Shown: one piece after another, positions 15,001-26,372 of the stretch | Numbering within the stretch: the first letter of the stretch is position 1 | Layout: each line of letters opens with the position of its first letter | Assembly (NCBI GenBank): GCA_914767715.1 | Contig: OU612073.1 | Location: 20,086,001 to 20,150,000 of the forward strand | Length of the DNA stretch: 64,000 bases | Direction: 5' to 3' | From: Membranipora membranacea | Lineage: Eukaryota > Bryozoa > Gymnolaemata > Cheilostomatida > Membraniporidae | The notes under the pieces: generated by a model | What the model saw: only the letters and a program-made list of their open reading frames with translations | What the model was told of the DNA's origin: nothing | Databases searched by the model: none | Made by a program: the position numbers and the translations under genes

Positions 15001-17991
15001 CCTAGCCTAGCCAGCCCAGCCTAAGTTAGGCCTTGGGTAGTCTGCTCTTGGTATGGGCATTTCATTGGCCCTTGTGGTTTTATATACCAGTGCTGAACCA
15101 GGCACTTCATTAATGATTAAATCACCATGAGGTAATGATTGGATAATGAGCAAGTCATTGGGGGGGGGGGGGGGGAGGGTTTATTGTTATTGAAGCGTAC
15201 CTGGTTATCATGCTCTTCTGCATAGGGTCCAAAAACAAGCTGATGTAATTGAGCCTAGATACTTGGAAAGTTGTTAGGTTTTAGGGAAAGAGGAATTATG
15301 TGGAGGTATTTAAAAGCCGACTGAGCCAGTTAAAAGGTGATAATTACATGTCAATAGAGCCATTATCTGGTCATTCATTGCCTCTGGATGTTGTCATGGT
15401 TCCAGTTTTAAAAGAAAAACCCAAGAAAATATCATAACACCAACTTCCATTCACTTGGTCTTCCATCATTCTTTTTGTATCAGTAGTCTCTAAACATTCC
15501 ACAGTTACATAAATCAAAACTGTGCAGGTGGGCAATTATGGTTCTCTTCATACCTATTTATAACCTTTCCCTGTCGCTGAATGACTATTTCTTAGTCATA
15601 TTTATTTTGCACATCACAATGAAGATCTTTCGTGAGCAATTTCATTAATTAGAAATCATTTAATAGCATTTGGATCAACCACAGTTACTTGTGTCTTCCC
15701 TTTGCTCAGTAAGGGAAACATGAGTTTTAACTTGTAAAGGAATTCAGAATGTGAGAGTTTATAGGTATGTCTGATCAGCAGCTGCACAGGTGGTGTCTGC
15801 AGCCTTAACACTCCGAACCTGGTTGCCAGGTCAAGTATCCCAAAAGGAATTCTGTATTAGTACTAATGCGACAAGAAATGTCCATTTAAGGCAAGAGTAA
15901 GTTTTCTTTTTATTAAAAAATGCCTCATATGTTTGCTAACACAGGCATATCTCTCCTGTTAGTGATATCACTGAAAAGCTATCAATCAATCTATTATGAA
16001 TAAAGCATGAATTTCTAGAGGATTAATTTCTTGGCCAGTATTTCATTTCCAGCTCTGGTGTCTGTCACAAGTCCTAACAGTTGTATTTATCGATTACCAA
16101 TTTAAATCCACTAAACTTGTTTTTGACCCCCAAACAGTATTACCTAAAACGAAATTGTCTTCAAGGATGAATTCTGTGGCTGATAATTGGCGGATTAGTG
16201 GCAGATTTCGATCAACCCCTCAAATGCAAGTTTGATGTAGGGTCTAGGCAAGCCATAGATTAGGTCTTTAGGTCTATAGTTTGATTAAAAATGGCATTCA
16301 ACTGGCTAGCGGTGTAGGATGTATTGAGAGTTTAACTTATGCTGTATTTGAGGGGTACCTGTATCTCTCAAGAATCAATAGTATCATTGAACTTAAGGCC
16401 GACCCCAGATATGGTCAATGAATTCATTGGAATGCCACCTCGCCACTGCTATTGCCAAAAATCGTATTTGTTGGCCAAGTGGTTCTCATTGTGGCTTCTT
16501 GTTATTGTCATGGTTGTAGAAACTAATCTTACAATGTGGTTTCCCTGTTGTATCTTATGCCCACAGACACATTTTTGGAGTGATAATTTCCTTCCTCTAT
16601 GAGGTTTTCCTCGTCTGGTTTATTAGGTTCGGTTTACTCTTTGCTTTCTGATCCATTTAAAATAAATTGTATATATGTAATATATATAAATTGATGTATA
16701 TTATATACAAACATACAAGTTAGCCAAATACCGGCAAAATGGTTTCATTACATAAATCCTAGCAATGCAGAAGGGCGTACTGATTTTGGAAGAGTTTTTC
16801 GCAGTATTTGAGATTTTCTATTAACTTGTGTCAGGCCAAGAAGTTAGAGTCTCTAACTTCTTGTAAGGTCTGTTAATTTGTGGTATCTACTATTACTCAC
16901 AGTTCTTTTGCCCATTATCATTATTATATACCTTGGGCCCAATAGGCTGCAAATTATCTAAAAGGCCATAAATTAAATGTTATAATAATGCAAGAAGATG
17001 ATGGAGATCAGCTCATAATCTAAAGAATCTCCCTAACTCCAAGATTTAATGCTCATTGGAAAACTTGTCTACTTAGGAAGAAATCTGACATACACCACCA
17101 CAACTTCACAAAGTTCAATGTCCTTTCAATATCCGTCACGCACAAACACCTTATTTGGTCGCGCAGTGAGGGTAGAACGCCCTTCCCTTGACCACACAAC
17201 GTCCACTACTTACACAAATCCTCTAATCTAACTTGAAATGGGAGGATGCTTGGTTTTTCAATGTCATAAAAAACGACACCCAGCAACTGTAACTGTCAGA
17301 AGGCTCAGAAGGGCTAATCATGGTCAAATCTTGACCTGCCACCCACCAGAAGATTTGAGCACTAGCTAGAGGTTAGCCTGATCACCTCATGACCGAATTC
17401 TGTTGGAGGTGGGGGGGGGGGGACCAATACAAAAGTAACAAGCGGCTATCACCTTTAGTTATGCTCTGCAGTGTACTTGTGATAGACGGCCAGACACGAA
17501 CTACACATCAAGGAAATGCCGTTAGACTATTTTGCAACAACACATCGTTTTGATGATGTCATCAGATTATCTAGCTGGAATGCAAATTTAGGTATCTGCG
17601 AAATTAAGCCTCTCCCAGATATTCTGCTGAATTTAAACCCATATTCACCATCTGGGTGTAGCCTGCTGGTACCGATTTGTTGACATAAACGGCTCATTCA
17701 GTTTATTCAGGTGATTTGAGACTTTCAATATGATACAATCATTTAAGTTTTGACAGCTGGTTGACTAAATCTAAAGCCTGCTATTAATCGCATTCTCTGT
17801 TCACTATTTCCAGGTACCTAATATCAGGAGATGCAGATGGAAAACTATATATATGGGATTGGAAATCCACTAAGCTATTCACTAAGTTCAAAGCTCATGA
17901 TGATGTGTGTATAAGTGTGTTATGGCATCCCCATGAGACGAGTAAGATAGCCAGTGCTGGATGGGATGGTGTTATCAAGTACTGGGACTAA
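76..17991 (+). CDS. CDC40: CDC40/PRP17 pre-mRNA-processing factor 17, WD40 protein (3' ten exons; 5' end outside window)
   Basis: This encodes the WD40 splicing factor that acts at the second catalytic step of the spliceosome in the nucleus. Ten exons join in phase: 76-159, 559-713, 988-1075, 1759-1973, 3128-3291, 7967-8066, 13406-13539, 14645-14866, 17814-17991; I count nine listed junction-consistent segments plus the missing upstream exon(s), and the stop is TAA at 17989-17991. The pre-WD region carries the family signature [13 protein letters not shown] (exon 559-713). The WD40 part shows [89 protein letters not shown] and, at the end, WHPHETSK and [10 protein letters not shown]. Recalled human CDC40 aligns throughout without gaps in the WD region. 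The N-terminal ~130 residues expected for the family lie upstream of the window. One oddity is FDIR where the human protein has WDIR at the 8066/13406 junction. The longest introns are 3292-7966 and 8067-13405. Confidence 0.96.
3292..7966 (+). other. CDC40 intron with no second gene seen
   Basis: This 4.7-kb intron lies between the exon ending TGQCIG and the exon starting FTNKKVPYC. It holds open frames of up to about 112 codons on + (4428-4727, 6745-7047, 7062-7400), none with recognisable domains, splice-consistent neighbours or codon-level similarity to a family I know. I see no protein-coding content in it. Confidence 0.5.
12885..12923 (+). pseudogene. Truncated duplicate of a CDC40 exon 5' end
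   Basis: These 39 bases match the start of the real CDC40 exon at 13406 ([13 protein letters not shown]) at all but about one position. The splice acceptor TTGTAG before the real exon is TTTTAA here, so no AG precedes the copy, and the copy breaks off after the codon for D. It is therefore expected not to be spliced in. Confidence 0.8.
13093..13344. mobile_element. MITE-like element with perfect 15-bp terminal inverted repeats (family 1, copy 1)
   Basis: The element begins CCAGAGGGGTCTTTC and ends GAAAGACCCCTCTGG, an exact inverted repeat, with no coding capacity in about 252 bp. Inside are repeated GAGTGAGTGATT and ATCGCTCA motifs. It sits in unit 2 of the local tandem duplication and is absent from unit 1, which shows it was inserted. 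A shorter, weaker extension of the inverted repeat (TGAGTTA/TGAGTAA) lies just outside. A diverged second copy in the opposite orientation is at 56938-57126. Confidence 0.85.
13901..13948. repeat. Perfect 19-bp-stem hairpin in a CDC40 intron
   Basis: TATCTCTTAGATATGCAGA at 13901-13919 is followed, after a 10-base loop, by its exact reverse complement at 13930-13948. It lies in the intron between the exons at 13406-13539 and 14645-14866. It may be a mobile-element remnant or just an extruding palindrome; no miRNA assignment can be made from sequence alone. Confidence 0.8.
14985..15040. repeat. CCTAGG/AGGCCTAG-rich low-complexity stretch
   Basis: About 55 bases are built from overlapping CCTAG, GGCCT and CAGCC words in both orientations. 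It lies in the CDC40 intron 14867-17813. Confidence 0.5.
15160..15175 (+). repeat. Run of 16 G
   Basis: An uninterrupted 16-base G homopolymer lies in the CDC40 intron 14867-17813, followed by AGGG. A second 12-base G run is at 17411-17422. Such runs are prone to length change and to sequencing error. Confidence 0.9.
16837..16863. repeat. 13-bp-stem palindrome
   Basis: CAAGAAGTTAGAG and its reverse complement CTCTAACTTCTTG flank a single T. It lies in the CDC40 intron 14867-17813 with nothing coding around it. Confidence 0.75.
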
Positions 17992-18529
17992 GTCTTGCCA
18001 GCTTTCTCTTACACCTAAGCCATTATGTACATATTTGTATTGACCTGTAATATTGGGCTTTTTTATGGTTTTTAAGTGAATACTTTGAGTTGGTATTAAG
18101 GTGTAACATTTAGTCGGTGGAAGAGTTTGTGGATCATCCTTCCACGTTCATTTAAAACTATTTTAATAATAGTGCATTTTCAAATTTTCTGCTCTGTTAG
18201 GAATACCAGCACCAAAAGCTTATGATACCAGCGTATGGTTCTTTTCAATCTAGGAAGATACAAACTTGTCTGTTTTTTTACATTTTTGTTTTAATGAACT
18301 GATATGTGTCAAGATCTGGAGTTTATTTGTTTCACTGCCAACATTGCTTGGGGCCCGGTGTTGCTCAAACTCCTCACCTGTCACATGGCCATTAGAACCA
18401 ATAAAAATACAGTAGCAGGCGATGCACATTTGCATGTAAATAAGTATTATCATTAAATTTAATGATGATTTGTCCTAAATATGTTAATAATCTGTAGTAA
18501 TTGTTAACTCATTCTTAACCATTTAAAAA

Positions 18530-18544
18530 AATAAAAGCAATAAA
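18530..18544 (+). promoter_or_regulatory. CDC40: Poly(A) signals of CDC40
   Basis: Two overlapping-neighbour AATAAA hexamers lie at 18530-18535 and 18539-18544, about 540 bases after the CDC40 stop codon. The 3' UTR would then be about 550 bases. Seen directly; use as the actual cleavage signal is inferred. Confidence 0.6.
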
Positions 18545-21500
18545 ATGCGGTTTAACTCTGCGGATCAATCATATTGATGGACATTTTCGATTATTTCAAA
18601 AGAGAAGGTGTGGTATAAGACTTTATAAACTATTCCTGTTAAGTCCCTCGTAGTAGTTTACAAAAATGCAAATTGGTAAAATCGTAGATTAGGCTGCTGA
18701 TAGTACCTTTAAGATTGATCATTTCTTCACCAATAAGATTGATATCTGTTTAAATGGATAAGACCAGCCAGAAATATGTTTTGCTCAATTCTTGGTAGAG
18801 AATTCAGTCTTCTCCGTGTCGGAAGATGATTTAATTTGGAGCTGCACTATGGCACTTCCAAGCAGCCATGCGGCATTTCCAGCTTTGAACAGCTTTTTGT
18901 AGGACACGCCTACGCCCATTTTCCAAATCTAATCACTCACTAAATTAGCAATTAAATTGTGGGGCAGTCTTGTATAAAATAATCCCATATCTCATGCTGT
19001 GAGGGCAAACATGTAACCATAATTATGCATATTTCATCACTCACCTCAGTTTTAACGCTGTCTCGTCTTTTCCTCTAGGCCATGTTGATGTCTGAAGACA
19101 AACTCTAAATATCCCTCTAAATATCTCACCACAAAGCTAGGCGCAGCTAAGAGCAGAAATGATGAACTTCAATTTAAATGTAGGCCCATGACAGCATCAT
19201 ATAGGTCCCGCCTAAGTGCAGGCAACCTTAAACTACATATATCATCTCGAGGTGATTGATTCAGTAACAAATCGGGATAATCTTGCCTCCAAAGTACAGC
19301 TCATCAATTCTAAAAGGCTCCGACCGTCCCTTAGCCTCCACTGCGGTGACGCTACACCTCAATAATTAGGGAATGTCCCGTATGAAACCTGCTTCCACTA
19401 CACTGTCATACAGCTGGTAAGGCATGAATTCTTTGGTTCTATGACTTTGAAATTTAAAATGCTTTCAACCAGTGTGTTTCCTGGCCTTGTGACTTCCTAC
19501 ATTGAAATATCAACAGTATTACTTACATTACGGGGTCAATGCGACTTAGTGGCATTACATTATCAAACATACAATGACAGATGACCACTTAGACTTTACT
19601 TACATCGAAGTGTACCAGAATAGAGACTCAATGGTTTGAGGGCATTGATGTCAAGTCTCCCTATGAACAGCTTTTGTTGATATGCTGAAATATCAGACTG
19701 AGATGTAAGTCATTGTAAATCAACTGAATTGAGTCTTAAATTGCCAGCACATCCAAAGTTTCATCATGGTGATTCAGGTCGTTTTATGCTGACAACATAA
19801 CTCTCCAGTGTACCTGGAAGATGATCATGTCGGTGATATTAGGCTTTTGCCAATGATCCTACTACGACCATTACTGTTTGCTGCAGTCAGCATTACAACT
19901 GTTAACTGTATGTATTATCATCATTGTGGATTATGATTATCTTTTTTTTTTATTTTTCATGCTACCTTATTATATTCACTGACCAATGTAGCACGACAAA
20001 TGAGGATGTGTGAAAAAGAAGGAATGGAATTAAATGTTTAAAAATAGACGGCTTCCCACAACAATATTTGATTTATTATGACGATTCTGGGAAAGTGCAA
20101 CACTGATGAGAACGTGGAGAACGGAGATGTCTTGAGGAATAGTATTAGGTGGGATTGCAAAGTGAATCAAATGCAAGATAGCAGATGTTTCAGGTGAAAT
20201 AAAATAATTAGTTGTTAATTTTGGTAGATTGAGAACTGCTTGACAATATGGTTTAGATGCTCATCTATGTTTTTACGTAAATCAACACAGTGTCCATGAC
20301 GGCCATCCTCTCAACATGCAAACATGTAAACATGATCTACATGTAAACATGTAGATCCTGTTCCCGCGACCTTGAATTGATGTGAGAAATGCGATTTAAT
20401 TTCGAACGTCAGGATAAAAAATAATTCATCACCTCGAATTGCTAGACCCCGGAATGACCCGCGGAAGGAAATAATAGAATTATTTTCCTTTCTCCAAGTC
20501 AAACCTGCTCAACATTTAAATAAGTCCAATTACAGGTTGATTGCAAAAAGAATTTGTTAAAGAAAATTGAAACTTTGCTCAACCGCAACATCATACATAA
20601 TTCCCTCATTAATTGAAGTTTTTTGTGTAACTGAAATAGACACATTCCTAAACATTGATATTGATATTAAAATGAAATCAATGGACTCCCAGGGCATTGC
20701 TGAAACAGACTATTCCTAAAATCCTGTGTTTTATTTGTACCACATACTGAAGATCTATACTTTATCTATCATTTTGCTTTTGTACCTTTAAGATTAGTGA
20801 GTATTATAAAGTTCAGAGACCCTTCACACTGTGACGGGTCTGTTCTAAGGTGTCAAATATGGGACCAAAACATTTAATTGTATTTATTTTGTTTAATTTT
20901 GTAATTAAATTATATTCAACCCAACAACCCAACAACCAAGCTAGGCAGAAATTCATTTACACCCATTTATTCACCATTTGAACATAAAATAAAGTGATTG
21001 GGTGGTGTAAAGTTCTTTTTAAGAAGATTAATTATCCCTTGTAATGTAATAAGCTTAAGACGCTGAAGATAGATTGTAAAATGATGGAAGGCCACACAAG
21101 AACTTTTACCAGTATTGGAGAAAGTACTTGCCGCGCATAATCGTACAAGTGGCTATTTATACTCACAGGAGGGGGGGAAGGAGGCCATAGAATTCCATTC
21201 CTCACCCTTTGCCAAGCTTACGATGTGCTGCCACTTACCTTCTTGGTCAAATACAATGGAAATAAAGCTAATCTTGCCTACTATGCAACTTGTTTGATTG
21301 ATGGTGTATTGAAAATCAAAGAGGTTGCTTTGATTGATGAAATATTACACTGAAGGCCCCTGTTAATTGAGGCAGGGGAGGTGCCTAGAATGAGTCTATT
21401 GAATATGCACACAGGTTGATTACACATTATCTTCAAGAACTTCTCATTTCTGGTTGTCAATATTATACCAGTTGTATGTGACAAGCAGAAATGAAACTTT

Positions 21501-21682
21501 GATTGATGAGGGTAGGAAACCATGCGACTTAACACAAGAGTGTGCGGTGTGACATCATTCAAGATCATGGGTGTGGCTCCAGCAAAGAGCCTTTCTCCGC
21601 CAATCTAATTTGAGTCCGGCACGGAAGCATACACCACTCTCAAGAGATAACGCTTGCAAAAAGAGAGAACCTTTCATAATAA

Positions 21683-21714
21683 CACAGAGTAAGGATATAT
21701 ATCCTTACTCTGTG
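21683..21714. repeat. 32-bp perfect palindrome
   Basis: CACAGAGTAAGGATAT is immediately followed by its exact reverse complement, with no loop. The arms contain no obvious protein-binding motif I can name. It is intergenic. Confidence 0.85.
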
Positions 21715-22756
21715 ATAATAATATGGAGGTGGGAGGTTGGGTGGAGGTCAAAAAAAAGGAAGGGGATCTCTGGTAATTATATCCATTCTTTACCATTTTT
21801 TAGTGAATGGACACTCGAGCATGGCTTCTCTGTCACTCTTTTGGGATTGATTTTGACACTCAGATGCCTAGATAGACAGGGCCAGATATATATATTGAAG
21901 TTACAGCCTTACTAAATACAGTGTATTGCTGCTGCTGAGAAGCTGTTCTCCATTGTATTTTGAATAGTACAATCCTATCTCCAGTGAGACCTATTCTCTG
22001 CAATCTGATCATTCACCTTTACATATAGGCAACTTATAAAGGCAATTCTGTATTTTATGCTCTTGGATCAAGTGCAGTATCTATAAAAAACAACCAAATA
22101 CAGCTTTCATCACAGCCAAGACCCTTTTATTTACTAGTATACCAGCAATGATATTACCTTTCTCTTTCCGCTAGAGCCAAATTGATTATCCTTTGCTATC
22201 TGGAAATAGTAAAGACGTACCAGAATCTGTTATTCAATCAGGTAAGCAAGTCTCATGAAACTGGTTGTGTGAGGATTTGCGATTAATCTTGAAACCACCT
22301 CTTGGGTCTTTGTGGGAGGGAAAGACATAAAACACACGTAAGCTGTGCCCTCAAGTGACCCTTGGAATGACCAAATGTGGCAATTAGTTTTATCAGATCT
22401 CCACATTGATTATTTTCACAATTAATCAGTTAAATTTGAGCAATTACCAAGTGGAAAGTGTCAAGTTGCTTCCAATTTTTTTTTCTAATTTTAATTTCAT
22501 TTAATTGATGGCTAGGTATCTCACAGTTTTATCAGGAAATAAATGTACCAACCAGTAACTTACTAATTTACTGACTGATGTCATTTGAGTATCAGGGACA
22601 CTCCTTTCTCTAGAAATATGACTGAACATTTTATCAGAAAAGGCTAGTACGTCAATTCATAATAGCATTACAGTATATATGTTGGAGGTACGTGTTGATC
22701 TGACCCCAATAATATTGATTATCAACTTTAAGATTTATTTTGTTATACCACTTCAA

Positions 22757-23163
22757 CATCCATATACCTGCAGATAAAGGTATCATACATCCATATACCA
22801 GATAAAGGTATCATACATCCATATACCAGATAAAGGTATCATACATCCATATACCTGCAGATAAAGGTATCATACATCCATATACCTGCAGATAAAGGTA
22901 TCATACATCCATATACCAGATAAAGGTATCATACATCCATATACCAGATAAAGGTATCATACATCCATATACCTGCAGATAAAGGTATCATACATCCATA
23001 TACCAGATAAAGGTATCATACATCCATATACCAGATAAAGGTATCATACATCCATATACCAGATAAAGGTATCATACATCCATATACCTGCAGATAAAGG
23101 TATCATACATCCATATACCAGATAAAGGTATCATACATCCATATACCAGATAAAGGTATCATA
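22757..23163. repeat. Minisatellite, 14 units of 28 or 31 bp
   Basis: The unit is CATCCATATACC, an optional TGC, then AGATAAAGGTATCATA. Nine units are 28 bp and five are 31 bp, and 9x28 + 5x31 = 407 bp exactly fills the interval. The 31-bp form adds a CTGCAG hexamer. In order the forms are L S S L L S S L S S S L S S, suggesting a four-unit higher-order period. No base differences among units other than the TGC insertion were seen. Confidence 0.97.
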
Positions 23164-23213
23164 CTTGAATGTATCTTTGATCTTTCTTTATATCTTTCTT
23201 CATAAGTCCCCCC

Positions 23214-23251
23214 CCATAAACAAATAAATACTAGTATTTATTTGTTCATGG
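23214..23251. repeat. 38-bp near-perfect palindrome beside the minisatellite
   Basis: The core 23219-23246 is a perfect 28-bp palindrome centred on CTAG. Extending to 38 bp costs one mismatched pair. A C8 run lies next to its left end. Confidence 0.85.
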
Positions 23252-24350
23252 TCACACCAAGACTAAAATATGTGTGGTTGATAGTGGCAAATTTATTTTT
23301 GTGCGACCACAGTAAACTGAGCAGTAAAAGTTTACGTTTTGAGCCTGCCCTCCACCACCCCATGATGCAAGAGGTAAGTAGATTCAGCAGGGTCACAGCC
23401 GTATCCACTATATGATGAAGCAATGCGGCTTTTTAGAAGAACCTCTCAATCTCCGGCAACATGTTTATGATATAACCAAGGAGCCTCTAACTCATTAGTA
23501 TAACGATGTTACAGAACCATATTTAGTTATAAGCCAGCTGTGTGGTTTTCTATTTCGTAACCACACGATACCGACTGTACCACCCGGAGCCTAGATCCAC
23601 CCTCATGAATAGGTCAGCAAGTCTAATTAAAACTCAAATAACAAACACGCCGGAGTTAATCTTATCCAATTTAGCTGGATAATCTCGATTGAATGTGGGT
23701 TTAGTTTACATTAGGATAAGCCTTGTTTTGAAGGTGCATGTAATCAAGCATTATAATTCATGTATGCCATCCTGGGAAGTAGTGGAAATTCATGTGCCGT
23801 ACCGTGTAGATTTCAAGGAAGCTTGTTCTTTCATATCTGGGTTTCGTGGGATTACTCCTGTAACTATATCGTGTTTTGTTATAAAGTCAACACGGAAAGT
23901 TTTAAATGAATCTGTTATCGGTATAATGTCCAAAGCAAAATGAGGAAAACAAATTCAAAAGAAGTGCTCTCATGACCATCAAAGCCTCCACTCTTTGTAG
24001 CCTTCTCAAAAAAAATTTTTCTTTGGTCCTACTATCAAGAGCAGTTCATATTTTGTTATTGTTATTTTAACAAAAAATTAGATCACAAACATAAAAGTTT
24101 TTGTGAGCGTCATTTTATGAGTTCATTGTTTTAAGTTCATCTTAATGGGCAGGCAGTGCACCATTAATAGCCACCTTATTTATCTGTCTGAGGGCGCGGC
24201 GAAGCTAACACAAGCTTAATCCTTTTTTTAACGCCAACGTTGTCTGAACTTTTAACTGAAACACCGAGCAGTAATCTCTTCCTTCAGCTTCAAGGAATTT
24301 GAAGGCCACAGGGACAACGAGCTTTATTTTTCTGTGAAATTCTGGCACAA

Positions 24351-24950
24351 AACCAATTGCCAAACCCTCAGTTTAACTTGGCCAGGCTGGAATGCACAAT
24401 GGTGTTTTATGTCACCTATAGCAAAATTTATCCTAATCATCTTAGTAATGTGCCTATTTGCAGCAATTGATTCCAGGCACAGGCTTTGCAATTCCAGGCA
24501 GCATATGTCATGACACATCATTCCAGCTTCCGGTATGTTGTTTTTGTGCCTTCGCTCCAACATAACTCAACGCAATTCAGCCTTTCACGAAACGGTATAA
24601 TGTGGAACCAAATAAGGATAACCTTTAATTGAACTAGGCATTTTTTAAATTGGCACTAGTATGACAACAAAAAAAGTTCAAACTTTGTAGCATGCTGCTA
24701 TTTTTAAACCACAAAGACATCAATTACAGAAATGAGAAAATCAGGAAATGGAGAAATTTTTGGAAAGACATGGAAAGTATGAGAACTTTTAACTCAGACA
24801 AAGGACAGAAATCTCTATCTTCAACTGCCAAGCCCTCGGTTTAACTTGGCCAGGCAGGAATTCTAAATGGTATTTTATTCTTGTCATCTATAGGAAATAA
24901 TGGGTCTTAATTGTTTAAACTATAGAGAATGTGTCCAATGTGTCTAATCT
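24351..24950. repeat. Diverged direct duplicate of ~100 bp
   Basis: The segments at about 24351-24440 and 24829-24910 share GTTTAACTTGGCCAGGC, then GGAAT, ATGG, TTTTAT and TCA.CTATAG in order. They are direct copies about 478 bp apart. No coding content is evident. Confidence 0.65.
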
Positions 24951-26372
24951 TGTGGCTAATCTTGTGGCCAATCGATGTTGACCTAACACTAAATAGGGCA
25001 TTGTCATTCATGAACTTCAGTTATAATATACAATCGCTGAATTATCTCCCCACTCTATGGCAGGCCCTGATTGTTTATACGGCTATGTGCAAAAAAATTG
25101 TCTTATTGTGAAGATTAAGCTTCGGTGCTGAATTTTTTAATACGGCATTATAGCAGGTCATATCACTGCAATTAGCATCCAAATAAGCTTCTTAATGAAA
25201 GATTAGCCATGGTAATTAGACAAGTCTCTAACAGGTGGTCATCATTAATGGAACTGGAATGTTACGGTTATTTGCCAAACCTGATTGAAAGTTTGATTGG
25301 ACGCGCTCGTCGTATTCGTATTGACAGTGATTGCCGGTTGAGATGCTCTCACCAGACCGAGTGAGTAAGCCCTGTCTGTACAACTTGTCATCTCATACAG
25401 CTCATTAGTTATCTGTGATACTCGGCGATAATCTCATGCTGTATGCAGCGTTGGCACGGTGCCATAAGCCATTCCATGAAATATTTATCCAACCAGGAAG
25501 GGACACCTTTCTCCTAGATGGTTTATGACTGTCAAATTGTCAATCACTGCCAATGCAATGACCCTCAATGCTGTACCAGCGTTTATGAAAATTTATACCG
25601 ATGCATTTTTCCCTCAAGCAGGAAATTCGGCCAGCGCAGTAGTTACAGTGCAACAGCTTTATGAGTCATTTTCAGGGTGTGAAAAGGGAGGTTTCAACAG
25701 AAAATAGATTCAACCCTAACAAGGTGTAATCACTGCATTGTTTGGAATGTGCTGTTAATTAGCGTCCAGCAGGCAGAGAGCGAGAGAGAGAATGAGTACG
25801 TGGAGATATACTGGGCGGCAATCTATGTTTTGTTTCTGGGCGGCATGGTTCATATGATTTTCAATCAGGCTCAATCCAGGTTACTTATTTGTTTCGCCTA
25901 CATTCCCGCTCAGGCCTTATTATTACTAGAAAAGAGTCAAGTGTGCCAAAAATAATTTATTCACATTTTTCAAAGTCTTCCAATTACGAATTCACGTTCT
26001 GTCACACTTCAATTTGCACACAGCAACCGTGCATTCGAGGATATCGACACACACCATGTAGACAGACTAATTCGATGAGATACTATAACAGGCGAAGAAT
26101 GCTTGTCAAACGAAAATATATTGTCTTGTCGTCGCTATGCACTGTGATTTATGTGGGTTGCTCGGGTAACAGGTTTCTATAATCTGTCCTTTACCATCTA
26201 CCTCGCCCAGCTTTTAATATTACGATAAAGCTAATCACCCCAGTCATCTCTCAGCATTCAGATCCGGGCTCCCAATCACGCCAGTTCACTCTCTAACCAA
26301 CAACATAGACACCTGCTACTGCACCAGAGAGCGTTGGTTTTACTTTGATTTCATTTTCTTTGACTTCTGCCA

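Larger units (their letters stand above)
18560..26290. other. Intergenic region between CDC40 and the 3CxxC gene
   Basis: About 7.7 kb without a gene that I can support. Open frames such as 21571-21915 (+, 114 codons), 25889-26182 (+) and 23689-23943 (+) show no domain, no signal of splicing and no recognisable family. It contains the minisatellite, the palindromes at 21683 and 23214, and the 24.35/24.83-kb duplicate, all listed separately. Confidence 0.6.

Noticed and set aside
21571-21915. 114-codon + strand open frame
   Set aside because: It crosses a perfect palindrome and low-complexity sequence, and shows no domain or splice context.
22757-23163. CRISPR-like array of regular repeats
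   Set aside because: Units are directly adjacent with no unique spacers, and the genome is eukaryotic; it is a minisatellite.
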